The notes beneath the pieces were generated by a model, which was not told the origin of the DNA, searched no databases, and worked only from the letters and a program-made list of their open reading frames with translations. From Gemmatimonadota bacterium (GTDB lineage Bacteria > Gemmatimonadota > Gemmatimonadetes > Longimicrobiales > Gaopeijiaceae): a stretch of 64,000 nucleotides of DNA. Position 1 is the stretch's first letter. Every line of letters starts with the position of its first letter. This document shows, piece after piece, positions 1 through 9,106 of this stretch. The position numbers were made by a program, and so were the translations under genes. The stretch is taken from the NCBI GenBank assembly GCA_028873845.1, contig JAPPNO010000039.1, positions 6,384-70,383 of the forward strand. Reading direction: 5' to 3'.

Positions 1-2294
1 TGCGCAATCGCATCCGGCGCCGACAGCACCTTCTGCGCCCCCACCCCCACCGCGCGATCACACGAAATCCCCCGCAACTGATCCCGCACCGCCGTAATCG
101 GAATCCCCGACCTCAGCGACAGCGAGATCAGCCGCCCGATCGCCTCCGAGTCCGCCATCGCCGCGCCCCCCGCCTTCCCCACCGTGCAAAACACCTCGAA
201 CGGCTTCCCGTTGTCGTCCTCGTTGATGGTCACGTAAAGGTCGCCCAGGGGACATTCGACCTTCATCGTCCGGCCCTTCAGAATCGAGGGACGGCGGCGC
301 TTGTGGCGTGACGCAGCGGCCTCCCGGTCGTGCTCCTTCAGCTGCGCGCGCACCTCTTCCAGCTCGCCTTCCAGCTCGTGCTTTTCGGCCCGCGCGTCCG
401 CCAGCTGCGCCTTCAGAACTTCCATGCCGGCATCGTCTGCCCCGTCCCCCTCCTCCTGCCCCGTCTTCCCTGTCGACAGCACCTGCATGGGACGCGAGCC
501 GTCGCGGTACACGGTCACCCCCTTGCACCCCAGCTCGAAGGCCATCTCGTAGATCTTGCGGACGTCGTCGCGGGTGGCTTCGAAGGCGAAGTTGGTGGTC
601 TTGGAGATGGCGGAGTCGACGTGGTCCTGGAAGGCGCCCTGCATGCGCACGTGCCACCCGGGGGTGATGTCGTGGGCGGTGCGGAAGGTGTCCTGGACCT
701 CCCCGGGGACCTCTTCGAAGTGGATGTGGCCCTCTTCGGCGATGCGCTTCATGAGGTCGTCGGAGTGCCAGCCTTCGGCCTTGGCGCGGGCGACGAAGTC
801 CTCGTTGACGTCGGGCATCATCACGCCGGCCTGGTTGCGCATGAAGGCCACCGCGAAGAGCGGCTCGATGCCGCCGCTGCACCCGGCGATGATCGAGATG
901 GTGCCGGTGGGGGCGACGGTGGTGAGGTTGCAGTTGCGCAGGCGGCGGTGGTCGCGGATGCGGTTGCCGCCGGCGTCGCGGGCGCAGGTGTCGTCGGGGC
1001 CCCAGACGGACTCCTCCCACGCGGGGAAGACGCCGCGGGACTCGGCCAGCTTCTCCGACGCGACCCTCGTCTCCTCCTCGATGAAGGCCATGACGGTGCG
1101 GCCGAGCGCCACGCCCTCGTCCGAGTCGTAGCGCACGCCGAGGCGCACGAGCAGGTCGGCCCAGCCCATGATGCCGAGGCCGACGCGGCGGATCTTCTTG
1201 GCCAGGTCGTCGATCTCGCCGAGGGGGTAGCGGTTGGCGTCGATGACGTTGTCGAGGAAGTGGGTGGAGAGGTGCACGACACGGCGGAAGGCGTCCCAGT
1301 CGATCCCGTCCTCGGGGCGCTCGAAGTGCCCGTCGCGGGCGAAGGCGCCCACATTGATGCTGCCCAGGTTGCAGACGTCGTAGGCCAGGAGCGGCTGCTC
1401 GCCGCAGGGGTTGGTGGCCTCGTAGGAACCGAGCGCGGGCACGGGGTTGTGCTCGTTGGCGCGGTCGATGAAGAAGACGCCGGGCTCGCCGGTCTGCCAC
1501 GCGCCCTCGACGATCATGTCGAAGATCTCGTGCGCCTTCTCGCGTCCGACAACCTGGCCGCTGCGGGGGCTGATCAGGTCGTATTCCTCGCCGTCGCGCA
1601 CGGCGCGCATGAAGTCGTCGGTGATGGCGACCGAGATGTTGAAGTTGGTGACCTGCGACGTGTCGTTCTTGCAGGTGATGAACTCGCGGATGTCGGGGTG
1701 GTCGACGCGGAGGATCCCCATGTTGGCGCCGCGCCGCGTGCCGCCCTGTTTGACCACCTCCGTCGAGGCGTCGTAGAGGCGCATGAAGGAGACGGGACCC
1801 GAGGCCACGCCCATCGTGGACCGCACGGTGTCGCCCTCGGGGCGCAGGCGCGAGAAGGAGAAGCCGGTGCCGCCCCCGGACTGGTGCACGAGGGCCATGG
1901 CGCGCAGGGTGTCGTAGATGCCGCTGGAACCGTTGGAGAGCGCGTCCTCGACGGGCAGCACAAAGCACGCCGAGAGCTGGCCGAGCGGACGGCCCGCGTT
2001 CATGAGGGTCGGGGAGTTGGGCTCGAACTCGCCGGTGGTCATGAGTTCGTAGAAGCTCCGCGCGACCTCCTCGACGGCGGCCTCGGAGGCCCCGTAACGG
2101 CTGTCCTCGTCCGCGATGACCCGCGCGATGCGCCAGAACATGGTCTCCGCCTCCTCGGTGGGCTCGCCGGCCTCGTCCTTCTTGAGGTAGCGCTTGGCAA
2201 GGACGATGCGGGCGTTCTCCGAGAGCTTGGCCGGAGGCAGGTCCGGGGGGACGTGGTCGTCGAAGACACGGGGGTCCTGGGCTGGCGGAGTCAT
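1..2294 (-). CDS. nrdJ: Adenosylcobalamin-dependent (class II) ribonucleotide reductase, 3' end cut by window edge
   Basis: Reduces ribonucleotides to deoxyribonucleotides using adenosylcobalamin, so DNA precursor supply here needs B12 but not oxygen. From the ATG at 2294 about 764 codons are visible before the left edge. The N-terminal part has the substrate-site cysteine in LSACFVLP, the glycine-rich GGGTGFSFSRLRP segment, and the hallmark NPCGEQPLLAYDVCNLGSIN with the thiyl-radical cysteine region. Near the 3' end lies a TSCPD-type domain (MKVECPLGDLYVTINEDD, then GISCDRAVGVGAQKVLSAPD). The redox-active C-terminal cysteines expected in this family fall outside the window. A charged, coiled-coil-like linker of about 50 residues (roughly 290-450) separates catalytic core and C-terminal domain. 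The gene lies 115 bp downstream of the exported peptidase gene on the same strand. The family call is firm. Confidence 0.95.
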   Translation of the reverse strand, partial: MTPPAQDPRVFDDHVPPDLPPAKLSENARIVLAKRYLKKDEAGEPTEEAETMFWRIARVIADEDSRYGASEAAVEEVARSFYELMTTGEFEPNSPTLMNAGRPLGQLSACFVLPVEDALSNGSSGIYDTLRAMALVHQSGGGTGFSFSRLRPEGDTVRSTMGVASGPVSFMRLYDASTEVVKQGGTRRGANMGILRVDHPDIREFITCKNDTSQVTNFNISVAITDDFMRAVRDGEEYDLISPRSGQVVGREKAHEIFDMIVEGAWQTGEPGVFFIDRANEHNPVPALGSYEATNPCGEQPLLAYDVCNLGSINVGAFARDGHFERPEDGIDWDAFRRVVHLSTHFLDNVIDANRYPLGEIDDLAKKIRRVGLGIMGWADLLVRLGVRYDSDEGVALGRTVMAFIEEETRVASEKLAESRGVFPAWEESVWGPDDTCARDAGGNRIRDHRRLRNCNLTTVAPTGTISIIAGCSGGIEPLFAVAFMRNQAGVMMPDVNEDFVARAKAEGWHSDDLMKRIAEEGHIHFEEVPGEVQDTFRTAHDITPGWHVRMQGAFQDHVDSAISKTTNFAFEATRDDVRKIYEMAFELGCKGVTVYRDGSRPMQVLSTGKTGQEEGDGADDAGMEVLKAQLADARAEKHELEGELEEVRAQLKEHDREAAASRHKRRRPSILKGRTMKVECPLGDLYVTINEDDNGKPFEVFCTVGKAGGAAMADSEAIGRLISLSLRSGIPITAVRDQLRGISCDRAVGVGAQKVLSAPDAIA

Positions 2295-2409
2295 GGCGCG
2301 GATTCCCTTACGATGTGGTTGGGGCATACCAGATGTTGTGGGGCCCGGAGTTTAGCGCCCCTATGGCTTGTGGTCAAGGGCGGAGGGCCGATTGTGTCGG
2401 CGGTACCCG

Positions 2410-5400
2410 TCAGAAGGCGTTTCCGACCCGGACATGGTACCTGGGACCATCGCCGTCCACCAGCGGCACCCCCGCTCCGAAGCGGACCGTGAGACCGCCC
2501 TGGTAGACCGGCACCACGATCATCGAGGCCTCGGCGCCGAAGCTCATGATCGCGGACCGGCGCGGATTGTAGTAGTTCACCGTTTCCTCGCGCAGGACCG
2601 GGCCCCAGGCGTTGCCCGCGTCGAAGAACACCGAGCCGTAGAGGCGGTCGAAGAAGAGGGGGAGCGGGCCCACGCCGCGGTCGATCAGGGCGATGGGGAA
2701 GCGGTACTCGGCGGTCGTCGACCACGCGACCCGGCCGAAGCGCTTGTTCGCGCGATAGCCCCGAACGGGAAAGAGCTCCGGCGAACCTCCGAAGAGGGCG
2801 AAGCCGCTGATGCCCTCCGGCGTGCCCTCCGCCCCGCCGACGTCGAAATGGCCCTGGTGCGCACCAGCCCCCCCAGCTACGCCGCCCGACGCGCGCAGGG
2901 CCAGCACGTGGTTGGCGAATCCCCACACGCCGAGGCCCTTGTAGGCCGCCAGCTCTCCGGTCAGTTCGCCGAACCCCTGGTCCTCGTAGACCAATCCGCG
3001 CAGCGCGCGCTGGAGACCCGCCTCCCGCCGCCCTCGCGCGCTGATCCACGCGCTCATCCCGTCTTCACGGGAAACCGAAAAGGAACGCCGCTGCACGTTG
3101 GAGACCGACAGGGTGGTGCGCGTCTGCAGGAACGTGGTCCGGGGCGCGGGGCGCGAGAGTTCGGGACCCGGACTGCCCTGCAGATCCTGGAGCGTGAGGC
3201 GCTCCTGCACCAGGCTGCCGCTCAGCGAGAATCCCACGACGCTGCGGTAGCGGCGCCTCTGGGCCGACATCGACGCTCTTGCCCAGCGCTCCCTCTCCAG
3301 CAGGAAGTACTCGCGTGTCTCATCCTCGGCAACCAGAACCGGTATCGTACGCGGCAACGCATCGTGGCTCTGCCCGATGGAAAGCCCCAGCACGGGGTTG
3401 CCCAGGCCGTAGTAGCTGTACCCGAAGGAGCCGGTGAAGCGCTCGGCGTCCAGCGAAAGGCGACCCGAGAAGGAGTAGCGGTGTCGTCCGACCATGTCCT
3501 GGCCCTCGGTCGACATTCCCACGTACGGCTTGATGACGTCGTGCCAGGTGGAATCCAGGCTCATTCCCCTCTCCGCCGATCTGAAGAGCGGCCTCCAGTA
3601 GTAGGGGCGCAGCGTGGACCAGGGCCGGTAGCCGCGGCTGGCCTCCGTGGAGCCGGCCCGTGCGCCGGAAGCGACGGGCGCCTCGGCGAACCGGTCGCTG
3701 GGCGGCTGGGGCGTGAACCACTCGCCGGGCGCGAACGGGATGCGCTCGATGTGCCAGCCGTCGGCGTGGTACGAGGAGAAGTGGATCCAGCGGCCCTGCG
3801 GGTCCACCGAGGGGTGGGTTGCGCCCCCGAGGATATTGGTGACCTGGCGGACCTCGGGCGCCGCTCCCTCGCGCAGGGTGGCGGCGTAGAGGTTCGGTAT
3901 CCCCGTTCGGTCCGACGACCACACCACGGTGGAGCCGTCGGGGGTCCAGAAAGGGGTCATGTCGAGCGCGCGGTCACTCGTCAGCTCGGTGGTCACGCGG
4001 CCGTCCGGACCCAGGATGACGATGTCCATCGCGCCCCGCGACCACCGCGTTGCCGCGATGCGGTCATCTCCGGGAGACCAGCGCGGGTGCGCCCAGTGGA
4101 CGTTCGGGTCCGCGTCGGTGAGAGGCGTCACCGCACCGGTCCCGGGGTCGACCAGGACGAGCGTGTTGGTGCCCCCGCGTTCCTGTACGGCGACGATCCG
4201 CCGGCCGTCGCCCGACACGTCTGCGTAGGTCAGGCGCTGGCCGCGCGTGAGGCGCCGGACCGATCCGTCCAGCGTGGCGAGGTAGAGGTCGCTCGTGAGG
4301 TGGTAGCGGTCGGTGAAGTCGAGCTGGGAGAAGAGCAGCGTCCCGTCCGAGGCCCATGACACGGTGCCGTTCGCGCCGTTGAGACGGGTGAGCCGGCGGG
4401 ATCCGCTGCCGTCCGGCGCAGACACGCGTATCTGGGTCGCGTCCACCCCGTCCGAGCGGACCAGGGCGAGGGTCGCGCCGTCGGGCGATACCATGGCCTG
4501 CCGGGCCTGCCGACCCGACGTCTCCACGCTCTCGCCCGCGGTCAGCGGGGCCGACCCGGCCAGGGCGGCGGCCAGATCGCGGTACTCCTCGGTGGTTTGT
4601 GCGCTCCAGGCGTCCCAGCTCTCCGACACGCCGGCCCCGAAGGCATCGCGCGCGGCCATGTCGAGAAAGTACGGCGCCCACAGCCCGGCCACGGAGCGGG
4701 CGAAATCCCCCAGGGCCTCCTCGCCGTACGTTTCGGCGACGTGATCGAAGTAGCGGGCGCCGTACACGTACGCCCGATTGCCGCCCGGCCACACCGGCGA
4801 GTCTCCCGACGCCTGGTCCAGTCTGTCGAGGCCGCCTTCCAGTGCGGCGGTGCGGAGCACCATCTCCTGCCAGGTTCCCTTGACCCGCCCCGCCCCCGTG
4901 AACGCCGACTCGAAGTAGGTGGCCAGCCCCTCGAGCACCCAGGTCGGCGCGGCCCCGGAGGGGAAGATGGGCCACGTTCCCGGAGTCCTCCCGAAGATGG
5001 TCCGGATCACCTTGCCGATGAACCCGGTCATGTCGAGGTGGAAGGTGTGCACCAGCTCGTGCACGATGACCATGTCGAGCCAGTCGTCGAAGTACGAGAT
5101 GGCTCCCCCGTCCATGGGCGGCCGGACGAAGACGGTGACCTGGTTGTAGGGGAACGGCGTGGCCCAGCCGTTGGCCAGATCGGTGTGGTCGGAGAGGAGA
5201 AGCTGGATCCGGCCTTCGGGGGGGTCGACGAAACGGTCCGCGAGGAGCTCGTACGCCCGTTCGGCGCTCGTGGCGGCGCGCGCGCCCAGGTCCCGGAGTC
5301 CACCGGGATAGGTGATCACAAAGTGCTCGGTACTGATCTGGCGCCAGTCCCCGTTGGGTGGGACGGCCTGGGCGGCGGCGGGGCGGGCGGGGGTGAGGAG

Positions 5401-5436
5401 GAGGAGGGTGAGGAGGAGGAGGACTGTTGGTCTCAT
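2410..5436 (-). CDS. Exported gluzincin-type metallopeptidase with TolB-like propeller and C-terminal beta-barrel
   Basis: A protein of 1008 residues. The start chosen is the ATG that opens a clean signal peptide (MRPTVLLLLTLLLLTP, cleavage after AAAQA); a longer in-frame start at 5529 would run into murQ and lacks a signal. Residues 30-290 look like a peptidase-MA domain: HELVH at 126-130 supplies two zinc ligands and the catalytic Glu, and WVLEGLATYFE downstream is a likely third-ligand helix. Residues about 310-600 contain PD40/TolB-like propeller blades (for example SPDGATLALVRSDG, TPDGSTVVWSSDRTG). The last 350 residues are rich in alternating aromatic/polar strands and end in an aromatic (VGNAF), as outer-membrane barrels do. 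It probably acts at the cell envelope; the substrate is unknown. It follows murQ by 43 bp. Confidence 0.85.
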   Translation of the reverse strand: MRPTVLLLLTLLLLTPARPAAAQAVPPNGDWRQISTEHFVITYPGGLRDLGARAATSAERAYELLADRFVDPPEGRIQLLLSDHTDLANGWATPFPYNQVTVFVRPPMDGGAISYFDDWLDMVIVHELVHTFHLDMTGFIGKVIRTIFGRTPGTWPIFPSGAAPTWVLEGLATYFESAFTGAGRVKGTWQEMVLRTAALEGGLDRLDQASGDSPVWPGGNRAYVYGARYFDHVAETYGEEALGDFARSVAGLWAPYFLDMAARDAFGAGVSESWDAWSAQTTEEYRDLAAALAGSAPLTAGESVETSGRQARQAMVSPDGATLALVRSDGVDATQIRVSAPDGSGSRRLTRLNGANGTVSWASDGTLLFSQLDFTDRYHLTSDLYLATLDGSVRRLTRGQRLTYADVSGDGRRIVAVQERGGTNTLVLVDPGTGAVTPLTDADPNVHWAHPRWSPGDDRIAATRWSRGAMDIVILGPDGRVTTELTSDRALDMTPFWTPDGSTVVWSSDRTGIPNLYAATLREGAAPEVRQVTNILGGATHPSVDPQGRWIHFSSYHADGWHIERIPFAPGEWFTPQPPSDRFAEAPVASGARAGSTEASRGYRPWSTLRPYYWRPLFRSAERGMSLDSTWHDVIKPYVGMSTEGQDMVGRHRYSFSGRLSLDAERFTGSFGYSYYGLGNPVLGLSIGQSHDALPRTIPVLVAEDETREYFLLERERWARASMSAQRRRYRSVVGFSLSGSLVQERLTLQDLQGSPGPELSRPAPRTTFLQTRTTLSVSNVQRRSFSVSREDGMSAWISARGRREAGLQRALRGLVYEDQGFGELTGELAAYKGLGVWGFANHVLALRASGGVAGGAGAHQGHFDVGGAEGTPEGISGFALFGGSPELFPVRGYRANKRFGRVAWSTTAEYRFPIALIDRGVGPLPLFFDRLYGSVFFDAGNAWGPVLREETVNYYNPRRSAIMSFGAEASMIVVPVYQGGLTVRFGAGVPLVDGDGPRYHVRVGNAF

Positions 5437-5479
5437 GGTCGCCGGTCTGGTGGGTGAAGCTTCGGGCCGCCTGCCCGGA

Positions 5480-6403
5480 TTATCGGTCGCCGCCGCCCTC
5501 GCCGCCAGCCCGGGAGCCGGGAAGCGCACCGATCACCCCGTGCACGCGCTGCAGCGCCGTTCTCGCCTCGTCCGCCCCCACCCCCAGCCGCCGCATGGCC
5601 AGCGCCGTCTTGACGTGGCCGTCCGCATCCGCCAGCAGGCTCCGCGCTTCCCCGCGGCCGAGCCCGAGCGTCGTCATCAGGATGCGCTCGCCCCGGTCCT
5701 GCAGCTTCCGGCACGTTACCCGCAAGTCGACCATGAGGTTCCCGTGCACCTTCCCGAACCGCACCATCGCGGCCGTGGTGATCGTGTTCAGCACCATCTT
5801 GGTGGCGGTCCCCGCCTTCATGCGCGTGGATCCGGTGACGACCTCGGGGCCGGTCAGCGGCGCGATCACCACGTCGTGCCCGTCGAGCAGTTCCCGGCCC
5901 GGAGGAGTGCACAGGAGAAACCCGGTGCGGGCACCCCGCTCGCGGGCGCGGGCCAGTGCGCCGTGCACGTACGGCGTGGTGCCCGAGGTCGCGATCCCGA
6001 GCACGAAGTCGGCCGCGCCCACCTCCGTCTCGTCCATCGCCGCCACCCCGTCTTCGGGTCGGTCCTCCGCGCCTTCCCGCGACCGCACCAGCGCGCCGGG
6101 GCCACCGGCGATGACCCCCTGTACCATCGCCGGATCGGTCCCGTAGGTGGGGGGCATCTCGGCCGCGTCGAGCACGCCTAGCCGCCCCGATGTCCCCGCG
6201 CCGACGTAGATCAGGCGTCCTCCCGATCGAAACGTCTCCACCACGAAATCCACCGCCCGCGCGATCGCTTCCGCCTCCCGCCCCACCGCCTCCGCCACCG
6301 AGGCGTCCTCCCGGTTGATCACCCGCACGACATCGAGCGACGAGAGCCGGTCGATGGCTTCGCTGCGGGGGTTCCGTTGCTCAGTCAGCCGGTCATCCAG
6401 CAT
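5480..6403 (-). CDS. murQ: N-acetylmuramic acid 6-phosphate etherase
   Basis: Cleaves the D-lactyl ether of MurNAc-6-phosphate to give GlcNAc-6-phosphate and D-lactate during peptidoglycan recycling in the cytoplasm. The 307-residue length fits the family. The SIS fold shows in GRLIYVGAGTSGRLGVLDA with the sugar-phosphate-binding AGTSGR motif, in AEMPPTYG, and in the family signature GPEVVTGSTRMKAGTATK. The ATG at 6403 is favoured over a longer open frame because the conserved N-terminus (LTEQRNPRSEAID) starts right after it and an AGGTGG Shine-Dalgarno-like sequence precedes it. It heads a minus-strand pair with the exported metallopeptidase and is divergent from the methyltransferase gene. 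Confidence 0.93.
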   Translation of the reverse strand: MLDDRLTEQRNPRSEAIDRLSSLDVVRVINREDASVAEAVGREAEAIARAVDFVVETFRSGGRLIYVGAGTSGRLGVLDAAEMPPTYGTDPAMVQGVIAGGPGALVRSREGAEDRPEDGVAAMDETEVGAADFVLGIATSGTTPYVHGALARARERGARTGFLLCTPPGRELLDGHDVVIAPLTGPEVVTGSTRMKAGTATKMVLNTITTAAMVRFGKVHGNLMVDLRVTCRKLQDRGERILMTTLGLGRGEARSLLADADGHVKTALAMRRLGVGADEARTALQRVHGVIGALPGSRAGGEGGGDR

Positions 6404-6536
6404 CTTTAGCCACCTGGCAGTCCAATGGTTGAACCCGGCGCCGCATCGGGATCGGCAAGGCGCCGGGCTGCCGGGAGCGGGGAGGAACACACGGAAGCTA
6501 ACCATCTTCACGGGAACCGAAGGGAGAGCGGCGATC

Positions 6537-7454
6537 ATGCCGACCGCCTCGAACGGGCACGCTTGCGGATTCTGCGGCGGCGGGTCCGTCTTTGCCAGAT
6601 ACGACCTCGGAACCCACCGGATCCTCCGTTGCAAGAGCTGCACCTTCATGTGGCTTCATCCCCCGCCGTCCCAGGCCGAACTCCACGAGGTCTATGGAGA
6701 GGACTACTACCGCAACCGGCGGTTCTTCGACGGCGACGACAAGATCTACGGCTACTACGACTGCTTCTCCGAGCATCCGACCAAGGAACGGGACAACCAC
6801 CGCATTCTGGATCGGCTGTCGGGATTCCTCGATCCTCCCGTCACCCGGGGCCGGAGCTTTCTGGACATCGGGTGCGGACTGGGCTACCTGCTGAGCGCTG
6901 CCAGCGCCCGCGGCTTTCGCGTCAGGGGAATCGACTACAACCGTGCGGCGACCGACTGGGTCGCGAAGACGCACGGATTCCCCGTGTCCTGCGGCGACTT
7001 CATGGAATACGACGGCAAGGCCTGCGATGCGGTCACCATGCTGGACGTCGTGGAGCACCTGCCGCAACCCCTTGGTGCGCTGGCCAAAGCCCACTCCGTG
7101 ACCAGACCCGGCGGAGTCTTCGTGCTGTCCACCATGGACTCGGACTCGCTCGTGTCGCGTCTCGTCGGAAAGCGGCTGGAGGACTTCCGGCGAACTCGCG
7201 AGTACCTGTTCTTCTTCAACCGTGCAACCATCCGCCGGGCGCTGCAGCGAGCGGGTTTCGAGATCCTTCGGATCGACTCCTTCGGCCTCACCATCCAGAT
7301 GAACTTCCTGACCAGGCGGGCCAGGCTGGCCTACCCCCGCGCCGGAGCGGCGCTCGAGCGCCTCGTGCGCTGGCTGCGCCTGTCGGAGCGGAAGCTCCAT
7401 TTTGATCCGCGCACCAAGATGATCGTCTACGCGCGGAGGCCGGTCGTCTCATGA
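6537..7454 (+). CDS. Class I SAM-dependent methyltransferase with N-terminal zinc-ribbon
   Basis: A 305-residue protein. An N-terminal zinc-ribbon-like motif (CGFCGG, then CKSC about 22 residues later) precedes a Rossmann methyltransferase core with the SAM-binding loop FLDIGCGLGYLL and the acidic motif in AVTMLDVVEHLPQP. This arrangement is common in methyltransferases acting on sugar nucleotides or lipid-linked glycans in envelope polysaccharide loci. The ATG at 6537 is chosen because the zinc ribbon starts immediately after it and a GGGAG element lies upstream. Its stop overlaps the start of the membrane glycosyltransferase by 4 bp (ATGA), implying translational coupling and a joint role in glycan or glycolipid synthesis. 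The substrate cannot be read from sequence. Confidence 0.85.
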   Translation: MPTASNGHACGFCGGGSVFARYDLGTHRILRCKSCTFMWLHPPPSQAELHEVYGEDYYRNRRFFDGDDKIYGYYDCFSEHPTKERDNHRILDRLSGFLDPPVTRGRSFLDIGCGLGYLLSAASARGFRVRGIDYNRAATDWVAKTHGFPVSCGDFMEYDGKACDAVTMLDVVEHLPQPLGALAKAHSVTRPGGVFVLSTMDSDSLVSRLVGKRLEDFRRTREYLFFFNRATIRRALQRAGFEILRIDSFGLTIQMNFLTRRARLAYPRAGAALERLVRWLRLSERKLHFDPRTKMIVYARRPVVS

Positions 7455-9106
7455 GCAAGCGCAAGGTGAAACGGAAGAGCCGACGACGAGGACACAAGTC
7501 TCGGGCGTCCGGACCCGACCAGACATCGTCCGCTCCACCTGCATTCACCCGCTGGCTTCAGGAACGGATTCCACAGGTCACGGCCGGCATGGTGGCCCTT
7601 CACATCGTGCTCTGCGTGGCGCTCTTCGACCCCAAGATTCACACGGGCGGTGACAGTGCGACCTACGTCCTGTTGGCGGAGAGCCTCCTCACGCCGGGCG
7701 ATGGCTACTCCCACTCGTGGGAACCGGGGCCACCGCAGGCACACACCAAGTACCCTCCAGCCTACCCCGCGCTTCTCGCACCCCTGGTCGCGATCTTCGG
7801 GCGGAACTTCGTTGTGCTCAAGCTGCTTTCGGTCGTCTTCACGGCGGCGTCCGTGTTCCTCTTCTGCCGTTACGCGCGGCGCCGACGCAAGCCGATGCCC
7901 TGGCTCGTCCTGGCGTTGGCCTTCGCGGTCAGCCCCGGCGTCATCGACTACTCGCGCTGGATGCTCAGCGAAGCCCCGTTCCTTCTCTTCACCCTGCTCG
8001 CGCTCTGGCAACTCGACCGGGACCGCGACGAGGAGGGCATGGGCAGGCCCTACTGGCTGGCCCTGCTGGCCGCGGTCGCCTGCTTCTACGTACGGTCGAT
8101 CGGGGCGCTGCTGCTGGCCGCCGGTTCGCTTTCCTACCTGACACGGCGTCAATGGCGGAAGTTCCTGGTGCACGGTGTGGTCGGCGCAGGCCTGACCATC
8201 CCCTGGCTGGTCCGCAACCGCCTCGCAGAGGGAGCCGCCACCCCCTACCTGGAGGAGTTCCTGGTTGGCAACGTGTACAACCCCGAGGCAGGATACCTCG
8301 GCTTTTCGGGAATGGTGGGGCGGTTCTTCGAGAACGGCTGGCTGTATGCCTCGCGCGAGTTGCCCCGCGCCCTGGCAGGTTCCGACAGCACCTGGGCCGG
8401 CGCCCTCCCGGTGGTCGCCCTCGCCCTGGTCGTAACCTGCCTGGCGCTGATCGGCCTGGCTCGGGCCCTGCGCCGGCGCCCGGGCGCGCCGGAGCTGTAT
8501 TTCGTCCTGACCTGTGTGGCCATCATGCTCTTTCAGACCAGTGTGAACGATGTCCGGTACCTGGTGCCGCTCATTCCGCTGATTCTGATCTACGCGACCG
8601 ACGGCGCCTGCATCCTGGCGGGACACCTGCGGAGATTCCCACCATCGTTCGCACCGGTCCTCGTCACCGGTGTCCTGGCCGTGCTCGCCCTGGGGGCCCA
8701 GACCGCGCGGATCCCCGCGAACCTCGACATGATCACGCGCTACGCCGCCGGCGACCCCTACGCGGGATATCATTCCGCTTGGCGGCGCTTCTTCGAGGCT
8801 GCGGAGTGGGTGAAGACGAACGCACCGCCCGACGCGGTGGTCACCGTGCGCAAGCCCCGCCTCTTCAACGCGCTTACGGACCGGCGGGCCCTCGTCTACC
8901 CGTTCAGCTCCGAGCCGGACAGCGTGCTTCGGGTCGTGAAGACGACCGACTATGTGGTGATCGATGCCATACACCCCACAACATCGAGGTATCTGGTTCC
9001 GGCGCTGGAGCATGAACCCGACGGCTTCCAGCTCGTCCACCAGACGGAATCACCCTCCACCTTCGTTCTCGGAGTCCGCGATGCCCCTGAACCACCGAAT
9101 CCGTAG
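7451..9106 (+). CDS. GT39/ArnT-like polytopic membrane glycosyltransferase
   Basis: A 551-residue integral membrane protein with a lysine/arginine-rich N-terminus followed by about ten hydrophobic segments. The first periplasmic loop carries the acidic pair typical of lipid-phosphate-sugar glycosyltransferases (GGDSATYVLLAESLL), and a later loop has YSRWMLSEAPFLL, as in the GT39/GT83 superfamily. Such enzymes transfer a sugar from an undecaprenyl- or dolichyl-phosphate carrier to an acceptor outside the membrane. It overlaps the methyltransferase by 4 bp, and its own end overlaps the lipoprotein-type start of the gamma-glutamyltransferase by 26 bp, so the three may be co-transcribed. Donor and acceptor are unknown. 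Confidence 0.8.
   Translation: MSKRKVKRKSRRRGHKSRASGPDQTSSAPPAFTRWLQERIPQVTAGMVALHIVLCVALFDPKIHTGGDSATYVLLAESLLTPGDGYSHSWEPGPPQAHTKYPPAYPALLAPLVAIFGRNFVVLKLLSVVFTAASVFLFCRYARRRRKPMPWLVLALAFAVSPGVIDYSRWMLSEAPFLLFTLLALWQLDRDRDEEGMGRPYWLALLAAVACFYVRSIGALLLAAGSLSYLTRRQWRKFLVHGVVGAGLTIPWLVRNRLAEGAATPYLEEFLVGNVYNPEAGYLGFSGMVGRFFENGWLYASRELPRALAGSDSTWAGALPVVALALVVTCLALIGLARALRRRPGAPELYFVLTCVAIMLFQTSVNDVRYLVPLIPLILIYATDGACILAGHLRRFPPSFAPVLVTGVLAVLALGAQTARIPANLDMITRYAAGDPYAGYHSAWRRFFEAAEWVKTNAPPDAVVTVRKPRLFNALTDRRALVYPFSSEPDSVLRVVKTTDYVVIDAIHPTTSRYLVPALEHEPDGFQLVHQTESPSTFVLGVRDAPEPPNP

Noticed and set aside
330-2492. Long plus-strand open frame of 720 codons opposite nrdJ
   Set aside because: It is antisense to a clearly conserved ribonucleotide reductase, has no recognisable motif, and long spurious frames are expected in DNA with this GC content.
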